A stretch of DNA of 64,000 nucleotides from CAIJMU01 sp035530275 (GTDB lineage Bacteria; Spirochaetota; Spirochaetia; Treponematales; Rectinemataceae). The stretch is from positions 62,001 through 126,000 of the forward strand of contig DATKVC010000007.1 of the NCBI GenBank assembly GCA_035530275.1, in the 5' to 3' direction. The notes under the pieces are model-generated. The model was not told the origin of the DNA. It was given only the letters and a program-made list of their open reading frames with translations, and made no database searches. Shown here in pieces: positions 17,632-27,100 of this stretch (position 1 is its first letter; each line of letters opens with the position of its first letter). The translations under genes and the position numbers were made by a program.

Positions 17632-17749
17632 GGGAAGAGCCTCGCGTCGGAATGGTGTCATAAAGAGTATGGGGCAGCGGCGGGTCTCGTCACAAGTGTG
17701 ACGCCGCCACTGCCCCGCCGGCCCGGCGAGAGATTCAACGGACCGGGAC

Positions 17750-17795
17750 GGCCGCCGCCGTCTCGCACATCAGGGGGCGAAGGACGGCGGCGGCC
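17750..17795 (-). promoter_or_regulatory. Intercistronic stem-loop after the binding-protein gene
   Basis: On the transcript, GGCCGCCGCCGTC pairs perfectly with GACGGCGGCGGCC (13 bp) around a 20-nt loop, 24 nt after the stop of the binding-protein gene and before the ATPase gene. Such structures commonly protect the upstream message and reduce downstream expression. That gives the excess of binding protein over membrane components usual for ABC importers. Confidence 0.6.
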
Positions 17796-17818
17796 GAAGG
17801 CTCGGGTCGGACGACCGA

Positions 17819-18886
17819 TCAGAGCCCGGTGAAATCGGAGGCCTGGTAGTAGCCGGAATCGATGAGGGCGGACTGCACGTTGGCCTTGGTGACGACGACG
17901 ACGGCGGAGGGCTTCGAGGGGATCTTGGCCTTGCCGTTGTCATAGGTGGTCGTCGCCTCGGGGGTCTGACCCTTCGAGAAGGCCATGGCGGCGGCGATGG
18001 CGTCGGCGGCGAGGGTGCGGACGTCCTTGAAGACCGTCATCGACTGCTTGCCGTCGATGATGTACTGGATGGAGGCCTTCTCGGCGTCCTGACCGGTGAT
18101 GAAGTACTTCTTGACTTCCTTGTCCTTGGCGAAGGCGTCGGCGATGGCGCGGGCGGTGCCGTCGTTCGGGGCGCAGATGTAGACCGTGCCCTTGGCAGCC
18201 TTGCCGACGGCGGTGAGGTTGGCTTCGGCCTTGCTCTTCGCGTCGTTGAAGTTCCAGTTCGTCGTGACCTGGCTGATGATCTGGGCCTGCTCGTCACGGG
18301 TGAGATTGGCCTTCTTCATGTACTGCTTCGCCTTGGTGGAGTTCTCGACGACGAAGGTGCCATCGGCGATCTTGGGCTGGAGGATCGACCAGGCTCCCTG
18401 GAAGAAGAGGAAGGCGTTGTTGTCGGAGGCTGCACCCGCATAGAGGTAGAGGGGAAGCTTCTTGCCCTTGCCGGCCTGGGCGACGAGGTACTTGCCCCAC
18501 TCGGCGCCGACCTGGACGGAGTCGAAGGTCACGTAGTAGTCGACGTTGGGGGTGTCGAGGATGAGGCGATCGTAGGAGATGACCTTGACGCCGGCGGCGT
18601 GGGCCTCGTTGGCGGCGGCGGCGGCGGCGGCGCCGTCCTGCGGGCAGATTACGAGAACCTTGATTCCCGAGGTGAGGAGCTGCTCGACATTGGACCTCTC
18701 GGTGGCCGATGAGCCCTGGGAAAAGAGAACGGTGGCGGGGATGTTGGCCGCCTTGAGGGCGTCCTGGAAACGGGCCTGGTCCTGGAGCCAGCGGGGCTCG
18801 TCCTTGGTCGGGAGAACGATGCCGACCTGGGCGAAGGCGACCGTCGCCATGGCGAGGGCGGCGATGGCGGTGAGGATACGTTTCAT
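17819..18886 (-). CDS. Periplasmic sugar-binding protein, ChvE/XylF-like
   Basis: A 355-residue substrate-binding protein. The signal peptide 'MKRILTAIAALAMATVAFAQ' is likely cleaved after AFA. The mature part has the type I periplasmic binding fold with 'VLPTKDEPRWLQDQARF', 'VISYDRLILDTPNVDYYVTFD' and 'YLYAGAASDNNAFLFFQGA', wording typical of the multiple-sugar or xylose binders ChvE and XylF. ATG 18886 has GGAGG 6 nt upstream. It delivers a monosaccharide, probably a pentose or aldose, to the ATPase/permease encoded after it. The 233 bp before it contain no gene but would hold its promoter. Confidence 0.9.
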   Translation of the reverse strand: MKRILTAIAALAMATVAFAQVGIVLPTKDEPRWLQDQARFQDALKAANIPATVLFSQGSSATERSNVEQLLTSGIKVLVICPQDGAAAAAAANEAHAAGVKVISYDRLILDTPNVDYYVTFDSVQVGAEWGKYLVAQAGKGKKLPLYLYAGAASDNNAFLFFQGAWSILQPKIADGTFVVENSTKAKQYMKKANLTRDEQAQIISQVTTNWNFNDAKSKAEANLTAVGKAAKGTVYICAPNDGTARAIADAFAKDKEVKKYFITGQDAEKASIQYIIDGKQSMTVFKDVRTLAADAIAAAMAFSKGQTPEATTTYDNGKAKIPSKPSAVVVVTKANVQSALIDSGYYQASDFTGL

Positions 18887-19119
18887 GAAAACCTCCGGTG
18901 AAATGCGTTGACGCGACGATGCGCGTCTTACCACGTGGAGTATCCTTCGCATTTCCGAATCGGTCTTCAGGAAGCATCCGCTAAAATAAAGCACTTCCGC
19001 CCCGGCGCCGGCCGGAAGCTCGGAGATCTAGCACATTGGCTCAAGGGCGTAGAGGAAAAGTCCAGACAGTCCCTGCGCCTAGGGACTCAAGGCGGGTGGG
19101 GAGCGGCAAAATCGCCCCT

Positions 19120-20172
19120 TTAGCGCGAGAGGTTGCGGTAGACGTCGGCCGCGCTGTGAAACCCATCCTTTATTACCGTCGAGTCGAGGAGATCCTTCGT
19201 CACGAGAATCGGCTCGAGTCTGATGAAAGGAATCTGGGAACGTCCGTCGTCGATCGTGGAATCGGCCTCGACAGGCTCGTTCTTGGCCAGGCTGACCGCG
19301 GCGGCGGCCGCCCGCTTCGCGAGAAGGTCGATGGGCTTGTAGATCGTCGCGTATTGGAGACCCTCGGCTATCCTTTGACAGGCCGAGAGGTCGGCATCCT
19401 GGCCGACGACGACAACCTTGCCGGCGAGCCCGTTTTCGGAAAGAACGCCGATCGCGGCCTCGGCGAGCATGTCGTTGCCGGAAATGATGGCCGAGACGCC
19501 CTGCCCCGTCGCGAGACTCTGCTCGACCGAGGTGCGGGCGGCCTCGCTGTCCCAGGAATCGGGCCAGCCCTCTCCGATGATCGTGATCGCCCCGCCATAG
19601 ACGGCGGGATCGATGACGCTGTGCACGCCTTGATTGAGGAGGATGGCGTTGTGGTCGTTTTTCGCGCCGTTGAGTATCAGCCAACGTCCATCGGGATGGA
19701 CGCCGTAGGCCGCCTTCGCCATGAGTTCCCCGACTTTGTAATTGTCGAAGGAAATATAAAGATTGACCCCGGCCTTCCTGACGAGCCGATCGTAGCTCAG
19801 GACGGCGATGCCGCGCTGTCGCACCTCCGACACGACGGCGCTCAACCTGTCGGCGTCGTTCGGCACGATGACGAGGACGTCGATTCCGAGATCGGCGAGT
19901 TCCCGCACCTGCCTTTCCTGGACCGTGGCGTCCTGGTCGGCGACCCGATAGACGAAATCGGCCCCGAGTCCCTGCACGGAGCTCTTGAGGACGTCGAGGT
20001 CCCGCTTCCACCGTTCCACGACCAGGGAATCGAGGGAGAAACCGACAAGGGGCTTGCGACCCACGGGGGCCTTATGGCGTCGCGGGGCGCAGGAATCGGT
20101 GAGGAGGGCGCCGACCAGGACGATGCTCGCCAGCGCGAAGAAAACCAGCCTCCGCAATAGACTCTCAATCAT
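19120..20172 (-). CDS. Second sugar-binding protein, XylF-like, membrane-anchored or lipoprotein
   Basis: A 350-residue protein with a hydrophobic leader ending 'LVGALLTDSCAPR'. The Cys could be lipidated, but the lipobox is not canonical. The rest is a type I periplasmic binding fold closely parallel to the 17819 product: 'VLSYDRLVRKAGVNLYISFDN', 'LILNGAKNDHNAILLNQG', 'VVVGQDADLSACQ'. ATG 20172 (GGAGG 6 nt upstream) lies inside the end of the response-regulator gene. It belongs to the sensory operon, so it may present sugar to the kinase or duplicate the importer's binding protein. It is shorter in its last part than the transporter's binder. Confidence 0.82.
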   Translation of the reverse strand: MIESLLRRLVFFALASIVLVGALLTDSCAPRRHKAPVGRKPLVGFSLDSLVVERWKRDLDVLKSSVQGLGADFVYRVADQDATVQERQVRELADLGIDVLVIVPNDADRLSAVVSEVRQRGIAVLSYDRLVRKAGVNLYISFDNYKVGELMAKAAYGVHPDGRWLILNGAKNDHNAILLNQGVHSVIDPAVYGGAITIIGEGWPDSWDSEAARTSVEQSLATGQGVSAIISGNDMLAEAAIGVLSENGLAGKVVVVGQDADLSACQRIAEGLQYATIYKPIDLLAKRAAAAAVSLAKNEPVEADSTIDDGRSQIPFIRLEPILVTKDLLDSTVIKDGFHSAADVYRNLSR

Positions 20173-21712
20173 CACGATCCTCCACCATGTCCGCCCAGTT
20201 CGACGGACTGCGGCCGGTCAATTTTCTGAATAGTCGAGCGAAATAATTCGGGTCGGAATAGCCCGACGCGAGGCTGACTTCCTTGATGGTGGCGCCGGGT
20301 TCCTTGAGCAGGGCCTTGGCGTGTTCGATCCTGCAATCGATGAGGAGCTCGGAAAAACCCCTCCCCGTCTCCTCCACGAGAAGTCGCGAAAGTCGATTGG
20401 GCGAGAGTCCCACCCATTCGGCCGCGAGCTCGAGGCCGATCGCCCGCTGGAAGTTGGCGCGAATGTAGGCCAAGGCCTTTGCGACCAAGGGGGAATGGCG
20501 TTCACCACGACCGAGGACCTCCCGGATTTGGGCAAAGCGGGCAAGGGCGGCGAGGCGCCAGGGCCCGGCCTCTCCTCCGAGGGCGAGATCGCGAATATCG
20601 ATCAACTGGTTGATTTCCTCTCCCCTCAGGAAGCCGCGCCGATCGAGCATGCGGTAGACGCCGCCGAAAAGGGCCGCGAGCCTACCCGCCGCCGCCGCCG
20701 TCACCGTGCCGTCCGCAATCGAAGCTTCGATCATCCCGTGGAGTATACGCGATGCCGCTGATTCGTCGTGGTCGAAAATGGCGTGGAGGAATTCCTCGTC
20801 CGCTTCGAAGTCGATGGCGGAGCCGCGCTCGCCCTTCTCCGCCGGCGAGGCGAGGGAGGCGAGGGCCTCGAGGGAGGATTCCGCGATGGCGGCCATCGGT
20901 TTGAGGCCGCCCCTTCCCAAACGCGGTCTTTCGCCTCCGAAATCGGGCCCCAGGGCCTTCGCGATGCCATCCACCACCTCGGCCGCCGCCGCCTCGCAAT
21001 TTCCGCCCTCGCGACAGGGGAGAAGTATCAGAGCCGTCCGCGAGACGGGAGGGCCGACGATGGCCCGAGAGTGATAGCGAAGAGCGGCGAGGAGCCGAGC
21101 GTGGAGAGTTTCGATTTCCCTTTCGCCTTCGGGGCCTGGCGCGAAGCCTCCATAAGACAGGACGAAGACGAGACCGAAGGCCTCCGAGACGCCGAGGGCG
21201 CGAAGGGCGGCCTCGCGCCGGGCTGGATTTCCGTCTCCCAGCATGAGGCCCAGGATCAGGGCCGACTCGGCGAAGGGCAGGAGTCCCTTCTCCCTCTCCC
21301 TGTTGTCGACGAGCTTCTGCTCCGACTCGCGCCGGCGGTCGACTGCCGAACCGGCGACGCGGAGCGAGGCGGAAAGCGAATCGCGCGTGACGGGTTTGAG
21401 GAGGTAGTCGATGAGGCCGAGTTCGACGGCCTCGCGGGCTATGTCGAAGCGTTCGTAGGCGGTGACGAGGACGCAGACCGCGTTCGATCCGCGTTTTCTG
21501 AGTTCGCGTATCGTGTCCAGGCCCGAGATGCCGGGCATGCTCACGTCCATGAGGATGATGTCGGGGGAGACTTCGTCGACGCGCTCCAGGGCTTCGCGAC
21601 CGGAGGAGGCCGAAGCGACAACGGCGAACTCCTGGCCGAGTTCCCTTTGTATCATGAGGGTGATTCCGTCCACGACAGGCTTTTCGTCGTCGACCACCAT
21701 TACGCGCTTCAC
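20165..21712 (-). CDS. YesN-type response regulator with AraC DNA-binding domain
   Basis: A 515-residue protein. The receiver domain occupies residues 1-120: acidic pocket 'VVDDE', phospho-acceptor Asp56 in 'DIILMDVSMPG', and Lys in 'LLKPV'. A long middle segment of unknown fold follows. The last ~100 residues are an AraC-type double helix-turn-helix ('LAAEWVGLSPNRLSRLL' and 'IKEVSLASGYSDPNYFARLFRK'). Such regulators activate nearby sugar genes when phosphorylated by YesM/LytS-like kinases. The kinase gene overlaps it by 4 nt, and the binding-protein gene overlaps its end. The likely targets are this operon and the sugar importer at 14.9-18.9 kb. Confidence 0.9.
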   Translation of the reverse strand: MKRVMVVDDEKPVVDGITLMIQRELGQEFAVVASASSGREALERVDEVSPDIILMDVSMPGISGLDTIRELRKRGSNAVCVLVTAYERFDIAREAVELGLIDYLLKPVTRDSLSASLRVAGSAVDRRRESEQKLVDNREREKGLLPFAESALILGLMLGDGNPARREAALRALGVSEAFGLVFVLSYGGFAPGPEGEREIETLHARLLAALRYHSRAIVGPPVSRTALILLPCREGGNCEAAAAEVVDGIAKALGPDFGGERPRLGRGGLKPMAAIAESSLEALASLASPAEKGERGSAIDFEADEEFLHAIFDHDESAASRILHGMIEASIADGTVTAAAAGRLAALFGGVYRMLDRRGFLRGEEINQLIDIRDLALGGEAGPWRLAALARFAQIREVLGRGERHSPLVAKALAYIRANFQRAIGLELAAEWVGLSPNRLSRLLVEETGRGFSELLIDCRIEHAKALLKEPGATIKEVSLASGYSDPNYFARLFRKLTGRSPSNWADMVEDRDD

Positions 21713-23211
21713 ACTTCACGCTCCCGAGCGGGCAGGAGGATGCGCACCTGCGTTCCGGAGCCACCGTCGCTCTGGATGTCCACCCTACCCTCGCCCTTCG
21801 TGACCAGCAAGACCCTCCTGATGACATTGTGGAGGCCGATGCCGCTGGAAGCCGTCTCCCCTCCTTCTGCGACCTCGGCCTCGCCGCCCTGACGGAGGAC
21901 CCGCTCGATCTCCTCCTCGGGCATGCCGCGGCCGTTGTCGCACACTTCGAGCACGGCGACGGTCCTGCCCTCCAGCTCTTCGAGCCGGGCGACGACGCGC
22001 ACGCGCCCGCCCTCCGTCCTGTCGCGGAGACCATGGCCGACGGCGTTTTCCACCAGAGGTTGGAGCACGAGGGCGGGCGTGCCGATCCTGCGCGCCGCCT
22101 CCTCGACCTCGATCGAAAAATCGTAGCGCGGGCCGAAGCGGAGTCGGAGGAGCCAGACGTAGCGTTCGACGCTCTCGATCTCGTCGGCCACGCTCACGAG
22201 GCGGGAAACGGGTCGAAGCGAATAGCGGATGAAACCCGAAAGCTTCTCGATGAAATCGGCCGTGCGGTCGGCGCTCTCGGAAAGCGCGAGTTGGAGGCCG
22301 GCCGAGAGGGTGTTGAAGAGGAAGTGGGGGTTGATCTGCGACTGGAGGGCGAGGAGCTCCGCGTCCTTGAGCCTGCGATCGAGATCCACGAGCCTGAGTT
22401 CCTCGCGGATGAGCTTGCCCTCCACCTCGGCCTTCGACTTCAGTTCGTCGAAGGCGCTTCGCACGCTCAGGCGCATGTTCTCGAAGGCGTCGGCGGTGAC
22501 GGCGATCTCCTCCGCCGCCTCGAGATGGGGCAGGGCTTTGTCATAGTCGCCGTGGGCCACCCGCTTGGCCGCGTCGGCGAGGACGAGGAGGGGGCCCATG
22601 ATGGAGTAGGAGTAGCGCACGAAAAGGAGGAAGGCGGTCAGCACGGCCGCCACGACGAGGGCCGCATTCGTGAAGATGACCGACCTGACCCTCGCGTCGA
22701 GCCCCGACCAGGCCTGGAGCGAGGCGGCGAGATTCCGGCTCTCGATGCGCTCCACGAGGTAGACGGCAAGCTCCGCCGTCCGCTCCGCGTCGCCGTAGCT
22801 CGCCGTGTAGACGGCGACGTCGCGCCCACGCTTCGCGGAGACCGCGGCGTTGGCGGCCTCGAGATAGCCGTTCACGAGACCGGCGAGTTCGCGCTGGAGA
22901 AGGAGGGCCTCGTCCTGCCTGATTTCGCGATTGAGGAGGTTCGCGCTCTTTTGGAGCCGCGTCGAATCCTGGATGAAAGATCGCAGATAGTCCGAACTCC
23001 GCGAGGTCAGATAGCCCGACAGCCCGGTGGAGGTCGCGGTAAGACCGTTCCGCACGTCCTCTATCATGAGATTGCCCTTGAATAGAAGACCGATGGTCCT
23101 CGCGAGCTCGGCCGTCGCGAAATTGGTGTAGAGGGTGGCGATGCCGATGACTGCCAGCATCAGGCCCGTGGCCGCTATGATCTTGCCGCGTAGGCTTCCC
23201 GAGCGCTTCAC
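21709..23211 (-). CDS. YesM/LytS-type sensor histidine kinase
   Basis: A 500-residue membrane kinase. An N-terminal helix, an extracytoplasmic helical segment of about 140 residues and a second helix near residue 180 are followed by a HAMP region. Then comes the His_kinase box 'LQSQINPHFLFNTL' with the phospho-accepting His near residue 296. The C-terminal HATPase domain has N box 'PLVENAVGHGL', G1 'VCDNGRGMP' and G2 'SGIGLHNVIRR'. It starts inside the stop of the upstream binding-protein gene (ATGA) and ends inside the regulator gene. The three are thus co-translated, as in binding protein-LytS-YesN sugar sensors. Confidence 0.9.
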   Translation of the reverse strand: MKRSGSLRGKIIAATGLMLAVIGIATLYTNFATAELARTIGLLFKGNLMIEDVRNGLTATSTGLSGYLTSRSSDYLRSFIQDSTRLQKSANLLNREIRQDEALLLQRELAGLVNGYLEAANAAVSAKRGRDVAVYTASYGDAERTAELAVYLVERIESRNLAASLQAWSGLDARVRSVIFTNAALVVAAVLTAFLLFVRYSYSIMGPLLVLADAAKRVAHGDYDKALPHLEAAEEIAVTADAFENMRLSVRSAFDELKSKAEVEGKLIREELRLVDLDRRLKDAELLALQSQINPHFLFNTLSAGLQLALSESADRTADFIEKLSGFIRYSLRPVSRLVSVADEIESVERYVWLLRLRFGPRYDFSIEVEEAARRIGTPALVLQPLVENAVGHGLRDRTEGGRVRVVARLEELEGRTVAVLEVCDNGRGMPEEEIERVLRQGGEAEVAEGGETASSGIGLHNVIRRVLLVTKGEGRVDIQSDGGSGTQVRILLPAREREV

Positions 23212-24191
23212 TGGGGGCTCCCGGAGAGCCGCACGACCGAATCGACCTCGATGACGCCGGGAGCGGGGCCTCCCGACTTCATCGTCGAAAAGGCGCGGAT
23301 GGCCTCCTCGCCGATCCGACGCGAATCGCGGACGACCGTCGCCATAATTATGCCCTTCTGCAGGTAGCGGAGAAGCTCGGGCGTCTCGTCGGCCCCGACG
23401 ATGAGGACCTTGCCGACGAGATTGCGGTCGACCACCACCTGCGCGGCGCCGAGGCTGTCGCCCGAATTCGCGCAGAAGATGGCGTTGATGTCGGCATGAT
23501 CCTGGATCAGGGATGAGGCCGCCTCCTCGCCGGAGAGGGGGCTCGGTTGGGACCAGGCCGTCGCGACGATGCGGGCCCCTTTGAACATGGAGACCGAGGC
23601 GGCGACTCCGCGGTAGAGATAGTCCTCCTCGGGCCCGTCGATTCCCCCCGCGGGCAGAATGAGTCCAAGCCTGGCTTCCCCCTTGAGTTTTGCCGCAAGC
23701 ACGGCCCCGCCTTGATAACCCTGGAGCAGGGAGGCCGAACCGATGAAGCAGGGCAAGGGATACTTGGGCGCATCCTTGCCCACGGCGACGAAGACGACGC
23801 CGGCCTTGCGGGCTATGTCGGCGAGGGCGGCGACCCGCGCGCTTTGCTGGGCGTACATGATGAGCCCGTCGACCCTCGCCCTCACGCCGATGTCGAACCA
23901 GCGGTCCGCTCCATCTTGGGAGGAGCTATCGTAGCGTTCCACCTGGACGGCGGCGTCGGCCTCGCCCGCTCCGGCCATCACGCCCTCGAGCAGGTGCGAG
24001 AAGAAGGCGTCGTCGGAATCGGGGAGGATGACGAGGAGATGGTAGCGGGCCGCCGGAGCCGCCACCTCGCCCGCGAAGCCCGAGCCGAGGAGGACCGAAC
24101 GGCTCCTGAGCACGAGGCCGGCGTTGAGGGCCGTGGCCCCGGCGAAGACGAGACCGAAAATCGCGGCGAGGACGCGGATCGCCTTTCCCAT
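23208..24191 (-). CDS. Membrane-anchored sugar-binding sensor protein
   Basis: A 327-residue protein with one N-terminal hydrophobic anchor ('VLAAIFGLVFAGATALNAGL'). A type I periplasmic binding domain follows ('LLVILPDSDDAFFSHLLEGVMAGA', 'VDGLIMYAQQSARVAALADIARKA', 'AIFCANSGDSLGAAQVV'). The leader lacks a clear cleavage site, so it probably remains tethered outside the membrane. It immediately follows the Ig-repeat gene (stop TAG and start ATG adjacent) and overlaps the kinase gene. Its position before a YesM-type kinase is that of XylFII-like proteins, which bind sugar and signal through the kinase. Confidence 0.85.
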   Translation of the reverse strand: MGKAIRVLAAIFGLVFAGATALNAGLVLRSRSVLLGSGFAGEVAAPAARYHLLVILPDSDDAFFSHLLEGVMAGAGEADAAVQVERYDSSSQDGADRWFDIGVRARVDGLIMYAQQSARVAALADIARKAGVVFVAVGKDAPKYPLPCFIGSASLLQGYQGGAVLAAKLKGEARLGLILPAGGIDGPEEDYLYRGVAASVSMFKGARIVATAWSQPSPLSGEEAASSLIQDHADINAIFCANSGDSLGAAQVVVDRNLVGKVLIVGADETPELLRYLQKGIIMATVVRDSRRIGEEAIRAFSTMKSGGPAPGVIEVDSVVRLSGSPQ

Positions 24192-27100
24192 CTAGAATAT
24201 CCCGAGTCGGACACCGAAGGAGGCCTTGGGGATGAAACCGCCCTGGACCACCGATGAAAGCACCCACATCTGATATTCGAAATAGAATGAATATTTCCTG
24301 AAGGCGGGCAGCGATTTCAGCGTAACCTTGGGGAATTCCACCTGGCCGAAGATCGAGCTCAACATGAGGCCCTGGGACGGATCGCCGTTCACGATCGAGA
24401 AGTAGGAGAAATTCGCCCCCAGCCCGAGGCTGAGCGACAGCCACTCCCAGTCGGGACCGAGAAGCGAGGAGAGAGGCATATAGAAGAGGTTGGCGATGAG
24501 TTTCGCCCCGAACATCGTTCCGCCGAAGCTCGAAGCCAGTCCCGTGGCGGCGTCTACCGTGGGAGCCTGACCGTATTCGCCCTGGAGCTTGACGTTGTCG
24601 CCGAAGAAGGTGAGGCCCGCGCCGACCTCGTAATTGGTCGCTCCGAGGACGTGGCCGTCGAGATAGAGTCCCTGGATGAAGGAGGGAACCTCATAATTGC
24701 CCTTATCGCCCTTGCGGAGCGTAACCTTGACGGATTCGATGCCGTTCTCGTCCGAGGCGGTGCCGAGGACGTCGATGGCCTGATTCTGGCGGGAAGAGGG
24801 GGCGGGGGCGAGAACCTCGAGCCTGGGCGGGGTCTTGTCGAGGCGGAAACGGGAAGGCATCGCGACGTAGCTGCCGTCACCGAAGTCGGCGCGCACGATG
24901 ACGAAGAGCGGCCCCTCGGGAAAATCTCCCGTCTCGATGCGGAAGCTCCAGGCATCCTTACCCGAGGCCTTGCTCCAACTCCGGCCGCCGTCGAGGCTGA
25001 CCTCGACGCCCTTGACCGACCTATCCTTGGCCGATTTCTGGAAGGCGGCGACGGCTGTCTTATCGGCGGGATCGGGAGCCGCGGCCTTGAAACCCGCGTG
25101 CCCGCGAAGCATCGGCCGGTAGGGGAGGAATGACTCCGCGGCGAGATTGTCGATCGTGAGCCAGGGACCGAGACTATGCCAATCGAGTTTCTGCGTCTGG
25201 CTCGAGAGGTCGCGCGTGTCGTCGACCCGGCAGGTGACGGCCAAATCGTGGGCGCCCTCGGCGGCGAGCCCGTCCTTGAAGGTGTAATTGAACACGCCGC
25301 CGGAATCGGGCTGGAGCTCGGCGACCTTCGCCCCGTCGACGAGAATGTCCGCCGATTCGACCTTGCCGTTGGCGCGAAGAATGCCGCTCAGCGTGAAGGG
25401 TCCCGAAATCGAGGCTCCGGGCTGGGGGTAGAGGATCTCCAGCGATTCTTCATCGGTCTTCTTGATCACGGAGAAATTGCGCGAGGCGAGGCTGCGGTTC
25501 CCGGCCCGATCGACGGCGATGAGCCTCACGACGTAGTTGCCCGGCGGCAAGGAGGAGATATCGACCGATCTCGATTGGACCCTCGCCGTGTCGAGATCGA
25601 GTTTCATGAGAGCCGGGGTGGCCGATCCTACCGGAGCGATCTCCAGACTCGCCGCCGCGAGGCCCGTATTGTCGGCGACGCGTCCGCTCACGGAAAGCGA
25701 GTCCGCGACCTTCGCGCCGTCGAGGGGAGTGTCGAGGACGGCCTCCGGCGGCCTGTTGTCCACGGTGATGAGGGCCGCGGCGAGGCCGGGTGTGTCGTAA
25801 CCGTCGACCGGCCTCAGGAGGATCGCGTGCGGACCGTCGGCGAGGGTCTTCGTGTCGAGGCGATAACTCCAGGCCGTCGTGCCCTGGGGGCTCTGCCAGC
25901 TCGTCCCGTTGTCGAACGAGAGGGCCATGGAGCCGATGCCGTTGGCATCGGAGGCGCTGCCCGAGACGTCGACGCTTCCGGAAACCACCTTCGTGGCCGC
26001 CGGGGTCGTGAGGAGGGCGAAGGGTTCCTCCTTGGAAATGCGCCAGCTCCGTTTGACCATATCGCCGACCACGCCATAGATGTCGGTGGCCTTGATCTCG
26101 ATCGAATGCTCGTTGTCCGTCGTATCGTCGAGGGCTATGGGCAGGGAGAAGCCCATGCCATCGAGGGGCGAATCCCGCCAATTGCCCCCATCGATTCGAT
26201 ACGAGATCGAAGCGACGCCGTCGTCGTCGAAGGCCACGCCGGCGATGGCGAAATTCTGCCGGATCACCTCGTTCTCGGTCGGCGCGTTGATCTCGACCAC
26301 TGGCTTGTCCGCCTGGGCGTCGATCGTGAGTCTTGGCTGTAAGACGGACACATTGCCCGCCGCGTCGACCGCCTTGAAGCCCGACCCATCCGGCAGGGGA
26401 GCCGGCAATTTGGCGAGATCCAGGCTCCCGCCGAAGGACAAGGTTCCATCCACCGCCTCGGGATTCCCTTCGGGCGAGGAGAGGAAGGATACCGAGGCGA
26501 CCCGCCCCGCATCGCTCACCTCGCCGATGAAGGTCGTCAGCCCGTTGACCGCCTCGTCCGGCGCCGGCAAGACCTGGGTGAATTCGGGGGGAACCGTGTC
26601 CTTCGTGAAGATTCTCGTGCTCGCGGTTGAACGCCCTGCGGCATCGACCAGGCGCAGGGAAAGCGAGGTCGTCCCGTCGGGAACGGCGAGATCGATCGTC
26701 GTGTCGAAGGGCCAGGCGCCGGCGGAGGCCGGCTGGACGGGCGGCGCTTGAGTCGGGGAGGTCGCGGCGGCCGGCTTTGTCCCGCTTTTCGCGAGGGGCA
26801 GCCAGTCGCCGCCGTCGAGGGAATACTCGACACGGGCAATTGTTTCTTTTCCGGCTTCGGCCGAGCCCGCAAGCCTTACCTTCCCCTTCGTCCAGTCGAG
26901 ATCGACCGGAGACGAGGCGGAAATCGAGGGAGGCGCGGCATCGACGAAGAAGACGGCCGGCCCCCAGTCGAAGACGTCGCCATCGACGGTCGTGACCTCG
27001 ACCTTCGTCGCGGCCGTGGGTCCCTCACCCTTCGCGGTCACCGTGACGATCGCCCCGTCGAAGGCGGCCTCGAGGAGACTCGTCGGCGGTACGAGGGCGA

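Noticed and set aside
19050..19110. 'GAGGAAAAGTCC' resembling the conserved start of RNase P RNA
   Set aside because: The rest of the RNase P RNA core (long helices and the ACAGNRA element) is absent in the surrounding 300 bp, which is occupied by the binding-protein gene.
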